DNA of 33,290 bases from Prevotellaceae bacterium. GTDB lineage: Bacteria; Bacteroidota; Bacteroidia; Bacteroidales; UBA932. Shown one piece after another: positions 31,678 through 33,290 of the stretch. Position 1 is the first letter of the stretch; the number at the start of each line of letters is the position of its first letter. Where the stretch lies: NCBI GenBank assembly GCA_031290935.1, contig JAISLK010000001.1:1-33290 (forward strand). Direction: 5' to 3'. The notes beneath the pieces were generated by a model, which saw only the letters and a list, made by a program, of their open reading frames with translations, was not told where the DNA came from and searched no databases. The translations under genes and the position numbers were made by a program.

Positions 31678-32892
31678 CTACTGCCACAGCCTCACTCCTT
31701 CCGCTTCGCCGGCGCCGATGATGCGGGCTGCGCGGATAAATTCGCGGGTGTTGCCTTCGTCGTAGGAGGGGCTGGCGGGGTCAAGGCTGTTGATGCGGAT
31801 ATAGCCGTTGGCATGGATAAATGCTTTGTCCCCTGTGTATATCGCTACATGCCGCACGCGCTCTTTCTTTCCTTCGGATGCTTTTTTCCCGAAGAACAGC
31901 AAATCGCCCGGACGGAGGTTCCCGTAGCCGTTGCTAATATCTACGGGGATGCCGGTTTTGGCTTGCTGTGAGGCGTCGCGACGGAGGACGATGCCGTGCA
32001 TCAGGTACACCACCTTGCTGAATCCGCTGCAATCCATCCCTTTTACCGACGTGCCGCCCCATACGTAGGGGATGCCTTTAAGCTGTAGCGCCTGCTGCAC
32101 GACGCTTTCTTCCGTCAGGCGGATGGAGGCGCGCCAGTCTTCATAGCGTTTGCTTTGGCGTTTCGGGACGTAAGCTGTCCGGCCGTCGGGGTAGGTGGCT
32201 TGGTAGAAGCGGCCGCGTTCGCCTTCGTACTTCAGCAGGTTCCCGAAGACCAAATCGGACACCCGCTGCGCCCCTTCCTCGGGCGCTTCGTAGGCGAAGC
32301 CGCAGGCGTCGGTGAATATGATTTTCGGGGCGGACGTCCACCGGTGGAATTCTTCCCGGTTCATACGCACGAGCGAGCTGCCGGTTGTCCAGGCGACGTA
32401 GCCGTCGGCGCTTTTTATGCGCCACCAGTAGGTGGACGGTTGCAGGATGTCCACCGGGGCGCCGAGCAGCAGCTGCGTCGCCATTTCGGCGGAGTAGTCC
32501 GCTCCGGTGCGCGTGTCGGCTACGGAGACATTGATGACGCCATAGATTTTCTCGCCCACCGCCGCTGAGGGCAGCACTTCGATGCTGTCGAGGGCGCCGG
32601 GGTGGCTCCGGCGGCCGGCGTCCAGCAGCGCCGCTTTGGCGTCGGGGAGGGTGGTTACGCCTTTGAAGACGGGTTGCCCGCTGCGTTGGAGTACTTTGAT
32701 GTCATACACATCGTCGCGGGGGTCGGGCGCGTATTGCCGGCGGATGCTGTCGGCAAGCGCCGTTAGGGCGGGATATGCCGGCGCGCTGTGCCCGCTGCAG
32801 CAGAAGGCATGCCGCAGCTGGAAAAATAAGAGGATGGCAATGACGGCGAGCAGCCCGCCGATAACGATTTTGTGTGTTCTTGCTGTTTTCAT
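31678..32892 (-). CDS. SH3-domain NlpC/P60 peptidase (gamma-D-Glu-L-diamino acid endopeptidase, YkfC-like)
   Basis: A cell-wall peptidase of 404 residues that is expected to cut between D-Glu and the diamino acid of free stem peptides. An N-terminal hydrophobic helix (about 9-26) looks like a membrane anchor; there is no lipobox. Residues about 110-245 form bacterial SH3-like modules (VINVSVADTRTGADYSAEMATQLLLGAPVDIL; WWRIKSADGYVAWTT). The C-terminal NlpC/P60 domain has VWGGTSVKGMDCSGF with nucleophile Cys288, RHVAIYTG with His348 and FIHANG with His360, and RPGDLLFF between. Close relatives are the dipeptidyl-peptidase VI-like enzymes of Bacteroides. Its product, L-Ala-D-Glu, is the substrate of the nearby epimerase. 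Confidence 0.93.
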   Translation of the reverse strand: MKTARTHKIVIGGLLAVIAILLFFQLRHAFCCSGHSAPAYPALTALADSIRRQYAPDPRDDVYDIKVLQRSGQPVFKGVTTLPDAKAALLDAGRRSHPGALDSIEVLPSAAVGEKIYGVINVSVADTRTGADYSAEMATQLLLGAPVDILQPSTYWWRIKSADGYVAWTTGSSLVRMNREEFHRWTSAPKIIFTDACGFAYEAPEEGAQRVSDLVFGNLLKYEGERGRFYQATYPDGRTAYVPKRQSKRYEDWRASIRLTEESVVQQALQLKGIPYVWGGTSVKGMDCSGFSKVVYLMHGIVLRRDASQQAKTGIPVDISNGYGNLRPGDLLFFGKKASEGKKERVRHVAIYTGDKAFIHANGYIRINSLDPASPSYDEGNTREFIRAARIIGAGEAEGVRLWQ

Positions 32893-32919
32893 AAGATGCG
32901 TGTTTTACATTAACGGCAA

Positions 32920-32927
32920 CAAAGATA
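32920..32927 (-). promoter_or_regulatory. Candidate -7 element for the NlpC/P60 gene
   Basis: TATCTTTG on the minus strand, 27 bp before the ATG, fits TAnnTTTG. The -33 position falls in the adjacent octamer array, so repeat length could influence this promoter. Confidence 0.55.
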
Positions 32928-32940
32928 CAAATTTTTTTAA

Positions 32941-33025
32941 TGTGATGATGTGATGATGATGTGGTGATGTGCTGATGTGGTGATGTGCTGATGTGCTGAT
33001 GTGCTGATGTGCTGATGTGCTGATG
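32941..33025. repeat. Octamer tandem repeat, TGATGTG[C/G/A] orientation
   Basis: About ten 8-bp units of TGATGTGC/TGATGTGG, with a slippage near the left end (TGATGATGATG). It is the reverse-complement orientation of the array at 33110-33173 and begins 14 bp behind the NlpC/P60 promoter element. Confidence 0.92.
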
Positions 33026-33051
33026 AAGTGGCCGGCGGAAGCCCTTCACCC

Positions 33052-33111
33052 ATTTTCACCCATCTTTAACTATCTTCACCAATTTTCACCCACCTTTAAC
33101 TATCTTCACCA
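33052..33111. repeat. Two 30-bp tandem repeats between the octamer arrays
   Basis: The 30-bp unit beginning ATTTTCACCCA and ending TATCTTCACCA occurs at 33052-33081 and 33082-33111 with a single mismatch (T/C). Together with the flanking octamer arrays it fills the 280-bp gap between genes; no ORF is credible here. Confidence 0.85.
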
Positions 33112-33173
33112 CATCATCACATCATCACATCACCACATCATCACATCATCACATCACCACATCATCACATCAT
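33110..33173. repeat. Octamer tandem repeat, CACATCA[T/C] orientation
   Basis: Eight exact 8-bp units from 33110 to 33173, ending at the stop codon of the partial gene at the window edge (33173-33175). Confidence 0.93.
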
Positions 33174-33290
33174 CATCGCAGCAGCGCCTGCCCGCGGCCG
33201 GTGAGGAGGCCGTCGGTGTAGATTTCGACGGTGTAGGCGCCGGGGACGAACCGGTCGGCGGGGGTGCCGTAGAAGATGCACATCTCGACG
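33173..33290 (-). CDS. C-terminal 39 codons of an unidentified protein (5' end outside window)
   Basis: On the minus strand the frame is open from the window edge to TGA at 33173-33175. It ends VEMCIFYGTPADRF, VPGAYTVEIYTDGLL and TGRGQALLR. The alternation of hydrophobic residues and the PGxYTVEIYTDGxLxGxG pattern look like the last two strands of an Ig-like or beta-sandwich domain found at the C-terminus of Bacteroidota envelope proteins. I cannot name the protein. GC-rich third positions and sensible residues support coding. The octamer repeat array abuts its stop codon. Confidence 0.65.
   Translation of the reverse strand, partial: VEMCIFYGTPADRFVPGAYTVEIYTDGLLTGRGQALLR

Noticed and set aside
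33025-33051. Attachment site or IS end at the array boundary
   Set aside because: There is no transposase, integrase or target-site duplication in the window.
32941-33173. Repeat-rich end region as a CRISPR array
   Set aside because: Units are 8 bp and contiguous without spacers, orientation inverts midway, and no cas gene is present.

Overview
The window is a stretch of bacterial chromosome from a member of the Bacteroidota, most likely the order Bacteroidales. Three things point there. The dcw gene order is typical (mraZ-rsmH-ftsL-ftsI-murE-mraY-murD-ftsW-murG-murC-ftsQ-ftsA-ftsZ, with no ddl and a PASTA-ended FtsI). Promoters carry the TAnnTTTG element, twice with TTTG 20 bp upstream. Several families are common in this phylum (BACON/Fib_succ_major, TPR proteins ending the signal peptide in AQ, DUF2141, GH95 lipoprotein, YkfB/YkfC-like muropeptide enzymes). 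MurE carries the DNPR signature, so the peptidoglycan is expected to contain meso-diaminopimelate.

Layout. 1-528 (+) is the 3' end of a BACON plus Fib_succ_major surface protein, followed by a run of hairpins. 772-2217 (+) is the PepD dipeptidase, separated by a bidirectional terminator from a secreted TPR protein (-). Then on the minus strand come holA, ftcD and ridA (ftcD and ridA overlap by 4 bp). 6469-22112 is the dcw cluster, entirely on the minus strand, driven by a promoter upstream of mraZ that is preceded by four AAAATG[G/T] boxes at exact 10-bp spacing. 22364-25106 (+) holds a small unknown ORF and a GH95 glycosidase in AT-rich flanks. 25327-26437 holds cysK and a divergent promoter region shared with a LuxR-type response regulator (26438-27079, +). 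27215-28571 (+) is a three-gene operon (membrane protein, small winged-helix regulator, DUF2141 protein). 28719-29898 (+) is an OsmC protein and an SDR. 29905-32892 (-) is a muropeptide-recycling locus (Tat-exported dipeptide epimerase and SH3-NlpC/P60 endopeptidase) interrupted by a DUF4160-DUF2442 pair. 33173-33290 (-) is the last 39 codons of another gene.

How the genes work together. The dcw cluster makes lipid II and the division machinery: RsmH and MraZ (regulation and ribosome modification), MurE/MurC/MurD and MraY/MurG (precursors), FtsW/FtsI (septal synthesis), FtsL/FtsQ/FtsA/FtsZ (divisome). The locus near the right edge degrades and recycles the same polymer: NlpC/P60 would release L-Ala-D-Glu from stem peptides and the epimerase would convert it to L-Ala-L-Glu.

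Most noteworthy: murG and murC form a single 888-codon reading frame; the MurC half carries an in-frame insertion of palindromic repeat DNA; MraY has an extra segment after its HHH motif; a four-box array looks like a MraZ operator; and 7-bp and 8-bp short tandem repeats sit at gene borders, where they often supply the last codons and stop of unrelated genes. I found no rRNA or tRNA genes, CRISPR, IS elements or phage genes.
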